64,000 nt of DNA, taken from contig OZ345367.1 of assembly GCA_977006965.1 (NCBI GenBank), positions 1,674,001 through 1,738,000 on the forward strand, given 5' to 3'. Below, piece by piece: positions 40,674-51,321 of this stretch. The position numbers were made by a program, and so were the translations under genes. The notes below the pieces were generated by a model. The model saw only the letters and a program-made list of their open reading frames with translations, made no database searches and was not told the DNA's origin. The stretch is from Phymatolithon calcareum (taxonomy: Eukaryota > Rhodophyta > Florideophyceae > Hapalidiales). Numbering within the stretch: the stretch's first letter is position 1; the number at the start of each line of letters is the position of its first letter.

Positions 40674-41912
40674 TCAGTCCCAATGCGTTCGTCCAGTTTC
40701 GCCTAAATCAATTTGTCCATCACTCATGTTAACTTTTTTTGAAACAGCACCATCACTCTTCCTCACCTCGTCAGGTTTCGTCGCGCCCTCAGCCATCGCC
40801 TCCATTCCGCCCTCGCTTAACGAGTTTGCAAATCTTGCGCCCCCAGAGAGCCCAGCCGCATTCCCGTTCACTAGAAACACCTCCTTCGCCGTAATGACGC
40901 TGTTGAACTCCTTTGCACTGTCCTCTTTTCCGCTTTCATTCTGCGGTAGATTAGCGTTTTCGTCATTACGATCGCTCCACCAACTGCCGTGCCGCGAATT
41001 TCGCTCATTTTGCACCCGTCTCGCGCGCACGAGCGGCCGGCCATTGGAGAGACGAAACTGTATCAGAGCACCGACGCTGCCAAACAGAATGGTCATAAGT
41101 GCGTACATGACAAACCAAGTAGTGAAACTGCCCCTTTCCGCCATTGCAAGCTCGACCGTTGTCGGAAAGTGACCTGCAAAGTACCCAATACCAAAAAAGA
41201 ATGCAAACGCCCCACCAAACGCCGTTGCAATGACGACCATCTGCCTCTGAAATTGCATAGCCACAAGTCCGAGCACAACACCTAGCACAACGGCCCCGAC
41301 ATAGAAGCCCACTTCCGTGTTTGGCGGATAGATTCGCCCGAGCACGCTTGGAGATAGCGCAGATGCAATGACAACGCCCAGTGTGGCGCCAATGGCAAAC
41401 ATACCAACCGCCAGCAATCGCGTCGCGATTAGCGCCACAACTGCACCGCCCACCAACATGGCGGCGATGGAAACCCATGCTGCTGTCGGTGTGTGTGTGC
41501 CGAAGAGGGCTTTTGTTGCCACGAAGGACACACCGCCACCGGACAGGAAGCCTGCTGCGAAGAGCACGGGGGTGAATAGAAAATAGCCCGCAAAGGTCAC
41601 CACGAGCCCGACGGGGATGGACACGATGCGCAGAGTGTTTGAGTAGCGTTTGAGAATGTGGTCGGCTTTTGACAGGGCGAGTTCAGTGGCGTTCTTCACG
41701 GCTGGGCCGACGTCATTGACGGCGCGAATCGCAGAGGATGCAACGACAGGGTGCAGAAGGGGGACGATGGGGGGTGCGGAAGGCGCGTCGTGGTTGGGAT
41801 GAGGGAGTAATTTCCATTGCTCGTGATTAAGGCGCACGAAGCGAGCAGTGGATGAGATGATGAGTGCCAGGAATGCCATGAGGCAGAGAGCGAATGTGGT
41901 TGGCCGTGCCAT
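40674..41912 (-). CDS. TMEM198/TM7SF3-like (DUF4203) membrane protein
   Basis: The 412-aa protein starts with a signal peptide (MARPTTFALCLMAFLALIISS) and a luminal segment of about 70 residues. Seven or so hydrophobic helices follow between about residues 95 and 290, with the glycine-rich FLFTPVLFAAGFLSGGG and GATLGVVIASAL segments typical of the DUF4203 (TMEM198/TM7SF3) fold. About 120 residues of charged, probably cytoplasmic tail follow. In animals TMEM198 links Wnt receptors to kinases; nothing here supports that role in this organism. The gene is divergent from the LRR gene, and the intergenic region between them has been duplicated into the palindrome at 55.6-60.0 kb. Confidence 0.7.
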   Translation of the reverse strand: MARPTTFALCLMAFLALIISSTARFVRLNHEQWKLLPHPNHDAPSAPPIVPLLHPVVASSAIRAVNDVGPAVKNATELALSKADHILKRYSNTLRIVSIPVGLVVTFAGYFLFTPVLFAAGFLSGGGVSFVATKALFGTHTPTAAWVSIAAMLVGGAVVALIATRLLAVGMFAIGATLGVVIASALSPSVLGRIYPPNTEVGFYVGAVVLGVVLGLVAMQFQRQMVVIATAFGGAFAFFFGIGYFAGHFPTTVELAMAERGSFTTWFVMYALMTILFGSVGALIQFRLSNGRPLVRARRVQNERNSRHGSWWSDRNDENANLPQNESGKEDSAKEFNSVITAKEVFLVNGNAAGLSGGARFANSLSEGGMEAMAEGATKPDEVRKSDGAVSKKVNMSDGQIDLGETGRTHWD

Positions 41913-42489
41913 TGCGGGTGGGAGCCGACCCTTGTGGTTGGCGACGTAACGAAGGTCGCTAGCTTGACGCGGCGGTGGGTATGCAGCGGGCGGGCATGGG
42001 GCAATGTCAAGAAATGTTGGAGATGCGATGTGTCAGCATTTTGAAACGAAAGAGCTTTGTGCAGCGCGGAACTGATGCTCCAATAATCAGATGCACAAGC
42101 TCATCAAGCAATACGTATCGATAACATGAGCAAAAATATTTCAAACATTTCTTCAATAATTGTGACAACTGAACAAGTATTGCATACTTTATTAAAATAT
42201 TGGCGTAGAAACCTTAACATTACTTCATAGGTTTGCTGCCCGTGATGATCTTTTTCGTAAAATTTACGAAAAAGATCATCACGGGCAGCAAACATTGATC
42301 CATCAAGATTTAATCTTGATGGATCAATCAAAGCAATTGAACCAATAATCATACGCCAACTGCTTTCAATGCTTAACGGCGAACAGGGTGACGAGTCAAT
42401 GATGAACTGGTCTATAGGTAGCAGTTCCCAAGAACTACCCTTGACAATTATTCATCTCCACAACCCTGACCGGACAAAGCAAACACTCC
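41913..42489. promoter_or_regulatory. Divergent promoter region with two hairpins
   Basis: This 577-bp region separates the starts of the DUF4203 and LRR genes. It contains a perfect 31-bp inverted repeat (42231-42261 / 42263-42293) followed at once by a perfect 16-bp one (42295-42310 / 42312-42327). A diverged copy of about 41922-42585 lies in both arms of the big palindrome (58857-59802 and its mirror 55738-56683). That copy has the first hairpin with mismatches but lacks the second. Confidence 0.75.
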
Positions 42490-43395
42490 ATGACCGCCAA
42501 GCGTGAGCGATCCCCTTCTGCAGACTCAGCCGACGCTGTGTCTGCGCATCGCGCGAGGAAACGTGCGGCATACCGTGTGCACCAACACGCGACCTTCGCT
42601 TCCCTGAGCGCCGACGTATACCGCCAAATCCTCTCCCATCTCTCCTTCTCCGATCTATGCGTAGCACAAGAGTCCTGTCTCTTTCCTGCCAACAGCGCAG
42701 GAGCCTCCCTTCTCCGGGACGCGCATCGCACCGCACGAGCCGAGCTCTCCGCCCTCCGTCCTCTAGTGCGCTTCCATCGTCGCACCACCGCTCAGCGACC
42801 GGACAGTTCGCCACTCGCGCTCGCATCATGGACGCGACCACTCCATCTCACACCGGTCGCGAGCGGCCTTCCGGCAGGGATCGGCCACCTTCGTTCACTG
42901 CGCGAGCTGCACATCTCTGCCTTCGTCGCTTTGCTTAACGACCTCCCACCGCAACTCTCGCGCTGCTCTGCACTGCGCAGGCTGTTCATCGCTGGGCATG
43001 CGTTCACTGAGATACCGCTGTCCGTTCTGAGTTTATCGCATCTGACCATGCTCGATCTGTCGGGCTGTAGGAAACTGGGGGAACTTCCGAAGGATGTTGG
43101 CGTGCGGCTGCGGAGGTTGCGGAAAATCAATCTGGTTGGATGTGCGGGTGTGCGCAGTCTTCCGCGTTCGCTGCTGCGCACGCTGGAGAGCAATTGTAGA
43201 CGGGTTAAGGAACCGCTTGTGGTGAGTCCTGGGCTTTTTGAGAAGGGGTATCTTCGAGAGAGAGTGGGGAAGAAACGTTATCCGAGACTGGCAGTTTTGT
43301 GTGAAGAGATGTTTTGCGCTAATGAGGAAAATAGGGTGGATGCAGAAGAAGAGGAAGAAGAAGTGGACTTTGTGGTCGAACCTGTTGACTATTGA
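42490..43395 (+). CDS. F-box-like leucine-rich-repeat protein
   Basis: The 301-aa product has a basic N-terminus, then an F-box-like stretch (LSADVYRQILSHLSFSDLC, about residues 39-57). It continues with an LRR array from about residue 125: LPAGIGHLRSLRELHIS, LPPQLSRCSALRRLFIAG, IPLSVLSLSHLTMLDLSGC and a following LPKDVG unit. The tail is very acidic (EEEEEEVDF). F-box plus LRR proteins usually act as substrate receptors of SCF ubiquitin ligases; the target is unknown. Fragments of paralogues lie at 3803-4260 and in the palindrome arms, so this is a dispersed family. The start is the first ATG; the palindrome copy carries a stop at codon 7. Confidence 0.7.
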   Translation: MTAKRERSPSADSADAVSAHRARKRAAYRVHQHATFASLSADVYRQILSHLSFSDLCVAQESCLFPANSAGASLLRDAHRTARAELSALRPLVRFHRRTTAQRPDSSPLALASWTRPLHLTPVASGLPAGIGHLRSLRELHISAFVALLNDLPPQLSRCSALRRLFIAGHAFTEIPLSVLSLSHLTMLDLSGCRKLGELPKDVGVRLRRLRKINLVGCAGVRSLPRSLLRTLESNCRRVKEPLVVSPGLFEKGYLRERVGKKRYPRLAVLCEEMFCANEENRVDAEEEEEEVDFVVEPVDY

Positions 43396-43723
43396 GTGTC
43401 TGGAAGTTAGCTACGTCGGGGCTCTGCGATTTATAATGTGATAATGCTTGTGGCGATGCCAATTCACCGTGCGCGGCGATGCAGAGATGGACGGCACCAT
43501 GCGCAGAGTTTGCATGCCATTGTGCAGACTACACTGATGTGCGTTTAATGGTGTATTGGCAGCCGGTGAAAGCAGATTTATTCTTGCCGTGATTCCACTG
43601 TATGCTATTGATTAGGAATGATGCAAGCTTTATGGTAAACCGTTAAGACGATTGCGTTTTCGGGGATCTCGTGAATCAAACTCGCCGGAGTAAAACTTGT
43701 TTGCTCTCTCGCAGATTGCCGAA

Positions 43724-43949
43724 CGAATGAATGAATGCTTTATTCCCCTAAGGGGCTAGCACGTCTAGAAGGCTTCATGCGACTCCACTTGCTGTGGTCG
43801 GAAGCGTCTTTTATTCTTCCAAGTGCGTCACCGTTGAGCGTGAGAGTCCTCCATAGTTCCACGTTCCGATTTTGAGTGCATCGCTTGAGAGCGCTTCTTG
43901 GCGTCTTCTCCGCCTGCAGCTCTCCTTGGTGGAGAGGCCGTCCGCAGCG
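43724..43949 (-). mobile_element. 5'-truncated LINE copy (family 1), 226 bp
   Basis: The minus strand encodes an ORF2 C-terminus ending SKWSRMKPSRRASPLG, parallel to SKWNQMKPSRGTSLLG at 3336, then the terminus CTAGCCCCTTAGGGGAATAA and an (ATTC)n-type tail. It is flanked by an exact 11-bp target duplication AGATTGCCGAA at 43713-43723 and 43950-43960. Confidence 0.9.
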
Positions 43950-43960
43950 AGATTGCCGAA

Positions 43961-45145
43961 TGCTTACAAAATTAATTAATCGATCCTGCGGGCCTTTCTT
44001 TCTCGACATGTAGGGAATAAAAAAGGTGATCGGGAATGGGTATACTAGTTGCGTTTGTTCTCATTCATCCAAATCCGATCGCAAAGCCGATGGGGGGCAA
44101 ACGGTGACCAATGGGGCGATCAGATACTTTGCCACGCAAGAGACCTGGACAGCGTTCCTTGGATCTCTTGTTTACGTCTACTCCTTCTGATCTATTTGTG
44201 CAATGAATAGCACCAACCGATCAAGAGCAGTATACGTAAACACGAGATGGTATTCGACTGCAACGGCGCGCCTTTTCTCTCCTCCAAAATAATGTTTCTA
44301 GAACCGGAGTAGACGATTGGTGGTCCAGTGCGAATTGATTCTTCTCGATGTCTGTGTATGCTTATGGGAGACGCAAAAGAGCTTGTTTCAACCATCTTCA
44401 GGTGACCCAAAGAAGTCATTCTTTAAGCTAATCGAGAACGAATCTCGTTCCAAAGAGTAGTCCTTGACGTCACCAACGTCTTCTGCTGATCTTTTATGTT
44501 TGCTATAGTTCACTTCGCTCAAAGAAGTTACCTTCATTGCAGCATACATTTGCTTCTGCCGCACAAGTTCCTGTTTAAATGCCCGTCGGAGTCATAGTAC
44601 AAAGGCTGGAGGTTGACTTTGTGCTCATCTGGTTTGGGATAATGTCTTCCCAAATCAGAATATTGTTGTGTGTTGCTCAAAGAATTATGTCCTCTCGTGT
44701 CTAGACATATTTTTTTTCTTTCCGCGCACTAGACATAAAACAAGTACAAGTAAGATCAAAGAACAATACAAGAGCGTCGCTTCCATGGCGCTCGCCTCTT
44801 TATTTTACTTCAGAGTTGAAAATATCGTCCTCTTGGAGCAAAACGCGTGTGTAAATTTATCCGTCATTACCACTACAACCATTTCCTGACCGTCGTTTTG
44901 GGGATAATTACTGTATGAATAACTTCCCCGAGGAGCCGGACCTTCCTATGCTGTACTACGGGTTCAAGCAAAATACGTTCATAATGACGTCATAATCTTC
45001 AGTAAGCAAGCGCTAGATCAGCCAATCAGGGGCAGACCTGCCCCGGGTCGTTGCACCAAGTGGAATGTGTATACGTATTCCACCTGGCGCAGCGAACAGA
45101 ATCCGCCAAAGTAAACAGGGGAAAAACTGTGGTGTTCAAGTTCTG
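43961..45145. other. Intergenic, nothing recognised
   Basis: No gene or element is supported. A short imperfect inverted repeat lies at about 45055-45090 (arms near CCAAGTGGAAT). Confidence 0.4.
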
Positions 45146-45158
45146 CCTTGTCGTGTCG

Positions 45159-45756
45159 CGTGGCGTACCGATAACCGCATCAGGTACCCAAGGTGAACAG
45201 CCTCTGCTCAATATGAACAATGCAGGTAAGGGAAGTCGGCAAAATAGACCCGTAACTTTGGCAAAAGGGTTGGCTCCAGTGGGGTGGGGGATTTTAAAAT
45301 GGGTTCTAAGGTTCTGGCGGGTCGGAGGATGGACTGGGCTAGTCTGGGCAACAGGTATTGGCTTGGTCTGACCACCTTCTCGTTGGGGCTTTGGGGTCCG
45401 CCTTTAGCATGCTCCTGACTAGAACTTCAACGGGCAAAGGGAATCCGACTGTTTAATTAAATTCTTTGTACGCACTGGTTATTTCACCGCTTCCCATATC
45501 CCTGGCAAGAACAAGCAAGAAAAGAAGATTCCAAACTCGATGAAGCTCTCACAGTTATCTCAAACTTAATGCCCAAGCAACGACTTTCCGATATTCAAAA
45601 AGAGATGCTGGAAACGGCAGTTGATACCGTCCAAAGAAAATGTCCAAAATCATGAAAACGTAAGCGAAGGATTGTGGCGCAACGAAAAGTCTCTCAGGTG
45701 CAATGATAATTGACTAAGGGAGCTTCAATAAAACAGAAATCCATCCATTCATCCAT
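45159..45756 (+). mobile_element. Non-LTR element (family 2), 598 bp
   Basis: The 13-bp direct repeat CCTTGTCGTGTCG at 45146-45158 and 45757-45769 brackets an element that ends GAGCTTCAATAAAACAGAAA followed by a (TCCA)n tail. The last about 190 bp (from about 45568) are almost identical to the copy at 51119-51308, and encode a conserved MPKQRLSDIQKEMLE end of a reading frame. It looks like a 5'-truncated LINE, or a SINE using its 3' end. Confidence 0.9.
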
Positions 45757-46868
45757 CCTTGTCGTGTCGTCATCTTCAACCGCGACTACCCCGCAGGACC
45801 GTTATCGCGATCCGCTCATAGCGTGAACCTCCTCTGCTCGGTGACGAGCGTGGGCGTTGAATATGCCACGTGCAAATCATCCCTTTTTGTCATCGCCACC
45901 ACCCCTCTTTCGGTTCGCTGCATATGCAGCTCCCAAGTGAGATCTGCGCACTTGCTGACCCTACATCTTTACTTTCTGTATTATTTTTCCGGAACTCTAG
46001 ATGGGAAAAGGCCGACACCGTTACCGAACACCGGGAAACTATGCCCGATGCACACCGGGATAGTAATGTTCGCATTGTTTCGATGACGTTTTTCGTCTAA
46101 CCCGCAGGTCTTTGACAACATCTATAAGCTACAGGTAATGACATCCTAATAACTGTTCGGGTGTGCAGGAGAATGGCACCAACCTATCAAGAGGTGAATA
46201 CAGAAACAAGCGGGCTAAGAAACGTGTTAGCAACGAACTCCTGCCCCCTTCGAATTGCTGTCCATGGAACCGGAGTAGGAGGTGGGTCACTCTGTGCGAA
46301 TCGCTTCCCCCGTGCTCTGCATGCTCACGCGAGAGACAAGTCTGCAAATTTTTTGTCAATAAGTGCGGATCCCGACGACCACAGCGACTTCCTGGACGAA
46401 AAAAGTTCTTCGTCTACTCTCCCACAATTCTTGGCGAAAATTTTTCAGCAGCACTCCATTGGACATTCTGACAGGCGTTGTGACCCAGGGAAGACAACGC
46501 ATGGACGGGAGAGGGTAACTTTCGCAAGTGAAGTCACCAACATCAATGAAGTCGGCGATACCACGCGTTTCAGAGCATCAATGTTGGAGAAAACTGCTTC
46601 CAAACACAGCGCTTAATAGGTTTTCTTCAATATTGGTGCTTTGGAGCGGGTAACATCGCTGAGATCATCGATGAAGGTGACTTCACTGGCAAATGTAACC
46701 TTCTTCCGAACATGTTCAGTCTTCCCCGCCACAAGTCGCCTGTCACATTCTGCACCGGATTGAGAGCGCAAACTTTTGGCTAGGAACTTTTATCGTAAAC
46801 AAATCTCTTTGCGGCAGTGGCGATCTGTCCTTGATCCTCACTACCGCATAGAGATTTTCTTGACGAAA

Positions 46869-46963
46869 AAAGTGCTTTCTCCACTCCCCCGCAATCATCG
46901 ACCTCGACCTCGGACCGTCCGAGGTCGAGGTCGATGATTGTGGGGGAGTGGAGAAAGCACTTT
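46869..46963. repeat. Near-perfect palindrome, 47-bp arms
   Basis: Arms 46869-46915 and 46917-46963 differ at one position and are separated by a single base. The right arm followed by the plus strand corresponds to the acidic middle of the MDY gene (EVEVDDCGGVEKAL). Confidence 0.95.
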
Positions 46964-47002
46964 GAGCAGGGTCCTGTGGCTTCTGTAAGCGGTGGGGAAC
47001 GC

Positions 47003-47304
47003 TGAACCACTAATCACCTCAATTTTCATGGATCAGATTGCTCACAGTTGCATCGACAGGCGCGCATGGACGCCAAAGAAAAAACCAGTTTGGAGAGTAT
47101 ATCGAATTCGATCTACATGGTCGTTCCAAGCCAGGAATGACGCGGAAAAAGAGTCACCCAAACATTCCTGGCTTGGAACGACCATGTGGATCGAATTCGA
47201 TGTACTCTCCTAACTGGATTTCTTCTTTGGCGTCCATGCGCGCATTTGTGCCGATGTAACTGTGAGCAATCTGATCCATGAAAATCGAGGTGATTAGTGG
47301 TTCA
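47003..47304. repeat. Inverted repeat of MDY upstream sequence
   Basis: 47003-47139 and 47163-47304 are about 90 percent identical as reverse complements, with a 23-nt loop and a few small indels. Both start with TGAACCACTAATCACCTC, which also occurs upstream of the MDY gene in the palindrome (57192 onward) and, diverged, at 52380. Confidence 0.9.
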
Positions 47305-48020
47305 TCCTGAAGACGTTTGTCACCTGTCTAAACTCAGGACGCGTACTTTTTTGATAAGTTTATTATTAAAAGCCACACAGTCTTACGAATATACGGACAA
47401 GGCATCCTCAGGCCCTACCCACAAAAGCGTAACTCTTCTCTTATGTTTGTTCTGCTGTCGAAGCCCCTAGCATGTACCCGCATTTTTGAAAAGTTTCCGA
47501 AGCGTCACTCCTTGTTTCAGTACAGGCCTTATTCATTCTGCATACACTCCATGATGTCTTTGCTAAAGAGAAAAGTTCATCTAGTGCCTTCTCGGTTACC
47601 GCTCTGTGTTCTTCTTTGAGTTCATAGACTGACAAGTTGCGCTTCAGAGTCTCCCTGTGGTGCCTCGTACTGCGTTTTTCATCCAATGCTTGACCTTCGT
47701 CGACAGTCAATGGATGAAATCTCAATGGGCGGACTGAGTGGTGCAACTAAAGAAGTGAATAAATTGGATGCCAGGAGTGCTCCAAGAAATGAAAACAAAA
47801 ATTGGGACTAATTGTTTTGCTTTCTTTCTTTAATGCAGAAGGCGTTAATTAACGACAGAACTTACCCTAGAGCAAGGACTAATTTGTTTGAAGTTGATGT
47901 TGCTGACCAGGGCTGCAAGGGAGAAATGCTGTAACGCAGCCATAGATGAGTTAGGAAAAAGACTACTTGTCAGTGCGAGTTGAAATTCCGGGCTGACAGA
48001 CAATGTCCACCTAGCCATAA
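47305..48020 (-). repeat. 5' flank of an MDY-family copy, with an insert
   Basis: The minus strand continues the upstream region of the MDY family (compare 58380-58660), including the shared CCAATGCTTGACCTTCGTC and GAGTTGAAATTCCGGGCT blocks. About 330 bp (47345-47678) have no counterpart in the other copies and look like a later insertion; its left end ATAAGTTTATTATTAAAAG could be a reversed retroelement tail. Confidence 0.65.
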
Positions 48021-48289
48021 TATAGCAGGAAAAGCTAGATTTTCAGACAATACTATTGAACAACAAAATTGTCATATATCGGAGCCAAGTTGTTGGGCGG
48101 ACGGCGTGCACTCATTGTGCCCAACGTTTCAGCGGACGGCATGCTTCGAATGTGTATTGCTATTGAGCGTAGGACTTCATTTGGTAGTGTCTAGCTCGTG
48201 AGCGGACAACGTACATAAATTGTGGCTAATGGCATTCTGGGATGGAGCCTGGCAAATAGGATGCATCCTGCTCCTAGACCGGGCAACGG

Positions 48290-48640
48290 TTCTTTGACAA
48301 AACGACTTGAAAAGATTGCGCCGGGTTCTTGAACTGGACGATATGGATAGATTGCAACGGGTTCTTGGACTGACGCCTTGAATGGGATGCACCGGCTTCT
48401 TTTACCGAACGACTTGAAAAGATTGCGCCAGATACTATGCATTGGTTGCACCTCCGGCATTTTTGACGGCACGACGTGAAAAGAATGCACCGGGTTCAAT
48501 TCCAAAACGACTTGAAAAGGTGGCACCGAATGCTCAGACCGCACTACTTGAAAAGGTTGTGCCGATTTCTTGACCGGGCAACTCGGATAGATTGTGCAAT
48601 CGGCTTTTTTGACTGGATAACTTGTATTGCGTGATTGAAG
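48290..48640. repeat. Degenerate minisatellite, about 36-bp unit
   Basis: About ten diverged units resemble TTCTTGAACCGGACGACTTG followed by AAAAGATTGCGCCGGG. Typical unit starts are near 48290, 48326, 48362, 48396, 48459, 48496 and 48532. The adjacent 48700-48870 stretch is another degenerate simple repeat built on GGCTTGATT. I see no gene in either. Confidence 0.75.
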
Positions 48641-50050
48641 GCGTTTGATGTGCGCATTACCTATTGAGGCTTGTACATTCGCCTTGCAGGTGTATGACTC
48701 AGAGTTTTTCTGGTCTGGTTCTGGCTTGACTTCAATTTTGTTCTGGCTTAGTTCTGCATGGTTCCGCTATGACTAGGGTTTGTTGCTGGTCTAATCCCGG
48801 CTTGATTGCGGCTTGATTACCGTTTGATTTTAGATGGTTCGCGATTCGTTTCCATCTTGATTTTACATTGTTAGGGTTTTAGAGGATGCTTTAGCCTCAT
48901 CGCTGAGGAGACGGATATGCGCAGTACCTCTCGTCCTTTCTTCTATTGGTTTGAGCGCTAGCCGCAGAACGACTATACATACTATACCGAATCTGGTCAT
49001 CGATAATGGATTTTTAGTGACGCCTATTCAGAAGACACCTGAGTGTCTCCGAATTTTCTCGAACGCTGTGAAAACATGCGACAGTGCTCTACAAGCAGAG
49101 TAACCAGATGCCCACTCTTTCTTGTATTCTCGAGGATGTTTTCCCAAACCTCGAAACTGCCGCACTCAGCTTTGTTGCGGCAGACGCTCTTCCACCCAGC
49201 AATAATTGTCCACGGTCAAGCACGCACCGTGTACTCTTCCATACACAATCGGACATAGCGCATTGGTATTATGTGCGAAACGTGCGTGTTGGCATGCAGA
49301 CATAGCACATTCGAAAGAGAGGTTCAAGAACATCGGGAAGACATCCGCATTATACTCTGATATCTTCCGCACCGCATCGCGTGTCAATTTATTCTACCTA
49401 CTTCAGGATTAATTCCGGGGTCGGTCGAAGTGCGCAAGACCGTTTGCTTCTGCTCCTGTTGAACCTCCAGCGCTCTGCATTCCTATGCTGATGGTTGCTC
49501 AAATGCTAGCCAAATGCATGTCGAACTTCTCAATCACGGTTACCTTGTACTGATATCATTTGACAGTGTAGGTAGCTTTACTCACCTTACTACGCTATGC
49601 ATACTTTCAGCGCCACTCAAAAAATGCAGTACTATTATAATGAAAAAACTACAGTGCGCCTTCTGAGGAAGAGCGAGTCGGAATTCACTCAAACCAGTTA
49701 CTGCAACCTTCTTCACCCTCCACGTCTCCCCCAAAGGAATTTCGGTCAACGAATTCGAGGCTCCATCCGCCACGTGTTGCTCAACTGTTCGAGGTACCTT
49801 AGTCTCAACTCCAGAGGCACTATAACAGCATTTAACCTTTTACTGATCACTCACCCTCGTTCTCACGACAGGTCGTAGTAAGAAAGGTTTATGGTCAGTT
49901 AATATTGCTGTACGCCGTGGGAAACAAGTGCTGGGAGCTGCCCTCATCGTCAATTTATATATCTGTGTCCCGAGGGAGGTTTGAGGAATCTGACAATGGT
50001 TTGTGGCTCACAAGCAAGTCATTAGTGAGCTGTACAAATTCTGGACACTT
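48641..50050. other. Intergenic, nothing recognised
   Basis: The first part is simple-sequence (GGCTTGATT-like); the rest has only short frames without motifs. A fragment of the MDY-family upstream region (minus orientation) begins at about 50060 and runs to about 50175. Confidence 0.4.
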
Positions 50051-50284
50051 ATTGCGTGCTCCAAACAATGCTTGACCTTCTTCGACAACCAAATCGGAAA
50101 ATTCTAAGTGCAAAGTCAATCGACTCTATGGATGGTGCAACCATTGAAAAATCAGATACCTGGTGTGTCCAAGTAAGAGAAGGCACAACTTGGCTGCTGT
50201 GTTAGAAGCGAATGTCGTTCGCCGAGGAATGAGGGGAGAACTGCTTTTTTGCAACTGTTTAAGTTGACCTGGGAAGAAGGAGAA

Positions 50285-50575
50285 GAAAGAAGATTCCTTT
50301 TTAAAAGTTACCAAAGCATCTGCTCACTCTTGCGACAACTTTTCGGGTGTCAAGAAAACTTGGCTTGATTCTGTCCAGTAAAGAGTTTCTATGTGCTTGT
50401 TACACAAAAGCCAACCTCTTGTTCCCTGAGGGGCCTCGAGGGCGAAATTAGTCCTCGTTCGGGTGTCCGACTTTCAAGGAATGATTACTCTGGTCTGTAG
50501 GGATATTGATAGTCGATAGCCTGGAACATGGCCAGGATCTCGTACAGTGCTCGCTTAGTCCAGGCGTAGTTTTCC
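50285..50575 (-). mobile_element. Diverged copy of the 276-bp insert
   Basis: The sequence from AAAAGTTACC (about 50303) to GGAACATGGCCAGGATCTCG (about 50526-50545) matches the insert at 59374-59649 in reverse orientation, with clear divergence and small indels. It is therefore an older copy of the same short mobile family. Confidence 0.7.
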
Positions 50576-51118
50576 TTTAAGAGTCTGTCCTTCGAGAGTC
50601 GGGGGAAAGAGACGAAGAAAAAAATAAAAAGGAAAATCCTCGCCTCGGCGACGACATAGACCCACTGGGCTCGTAACTTGAAACGAAGCTCTCATTGGAA
50701 CCAATATGCTCAATGGTTCATTGAAAGACTTCCACCGAATGCGTCACTTTTGGAAAACGAGCTGGACGGACTGGGAGAATGGTGTACATCATCGATGAAG
50801 CAATTTATCCTCAAGCCAATATCGACAAGCGAAGAAGAAGGAAATTCACTAGGGCGATTAATATCATCCTCAACCATATAGAAAAAGGTGAAGGACTAAG
50901 AGTAAAGCAAGAAGAGTAGGAATCAAGTTGCCTCTAAACCTTCAGTTGAGTAGCTAGCCGCCTTTCAAGTGACTGGAGGGGGTTCGAAAACTGTACATAG
51001 GAAGGGCCGCTACTGCTCGCTGGTCCTGTGAAACTACACCCATAAACGCCGGGAAAGCATTTCCCCTAATGTTTCAGATGTAATTTTTCATCTAAGCCGC
51101 AGGTCATTCACAATGTCT

Positions 51119-51308
51119 TAATGCCCAAGCAACGACTTTCCGATATTCAAAAAGAGATGCTGGAAATGGCAGTTGATACCGCCCAAAGAAAATGTCCGAA
51201 ATCAAAATGAAAACGTAAGCGAAGGATTGTAGCGCAACGAAAAGTCTCTCAGGTGCAATGATAATTGACTGAGGGAGCTTCAATAAAACAGAAATCCATC
51301 CATCCATC
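51119..51308 (+). mobile_element. Non-LTR element (family 2), 190 bp
   Basis: This is a truncated copy of the family at 45159, ending in AATAAAACAGAAA and (TCCA)n, flanked by an exact 13-bp duplication CATTCACAATGTC at 51106-51118 and 51309-51321. The flank it interrupts (about 51080-51340) matches the MDY-family 3' flank at about 46085-46130. Confidence 0.9.
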
Positions 51309-51321
51309 CATTCACAATGTC

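Larger units (their letters stand above)
46130..47304. repeat. Orientation-switching mosaic of the MDY gene family
   Basis: Compared with the 52556-53182 gene, segments of the same gene alternate in strand. 46163-46440 is minus (C-terminal part, GRSSLLTRFLARLF to DRLVPFS). 46441-46593 is plus (RVTFASEVTNINE). 46621-46915 is minus (KKVTFASEVTFIDD). 46917-46990 is plus. 47003-47139 is plus upstream sequence. 47163-47304 is the same upstream sequence in minus. Three palindrome centres therefore lie within 550 bp: about 46607 (diverged arms), 46916 (47-bp arms, 46 of 47 match, 1-nt centre) and about 47151 (arms 137 and 142 bp). Confidence 0.85.

Noticed and set aside
43740-44009. An 89-codon minus-strand gene
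   Set aside because: It joins a truncated LINE fragment to unrelated flank across the target duplication at 43950-43960.
48290-48640. CRISPR-like array
   Set aside because: Units are degenerate and contiguous without constant repeats and variable spacers; it is a minisatellite.
50975-51000. Pol III B-box-like GGTTCGAAAAC
   Set aside because: No A-box, acceptor stem or cloverleaf could be formed around it.
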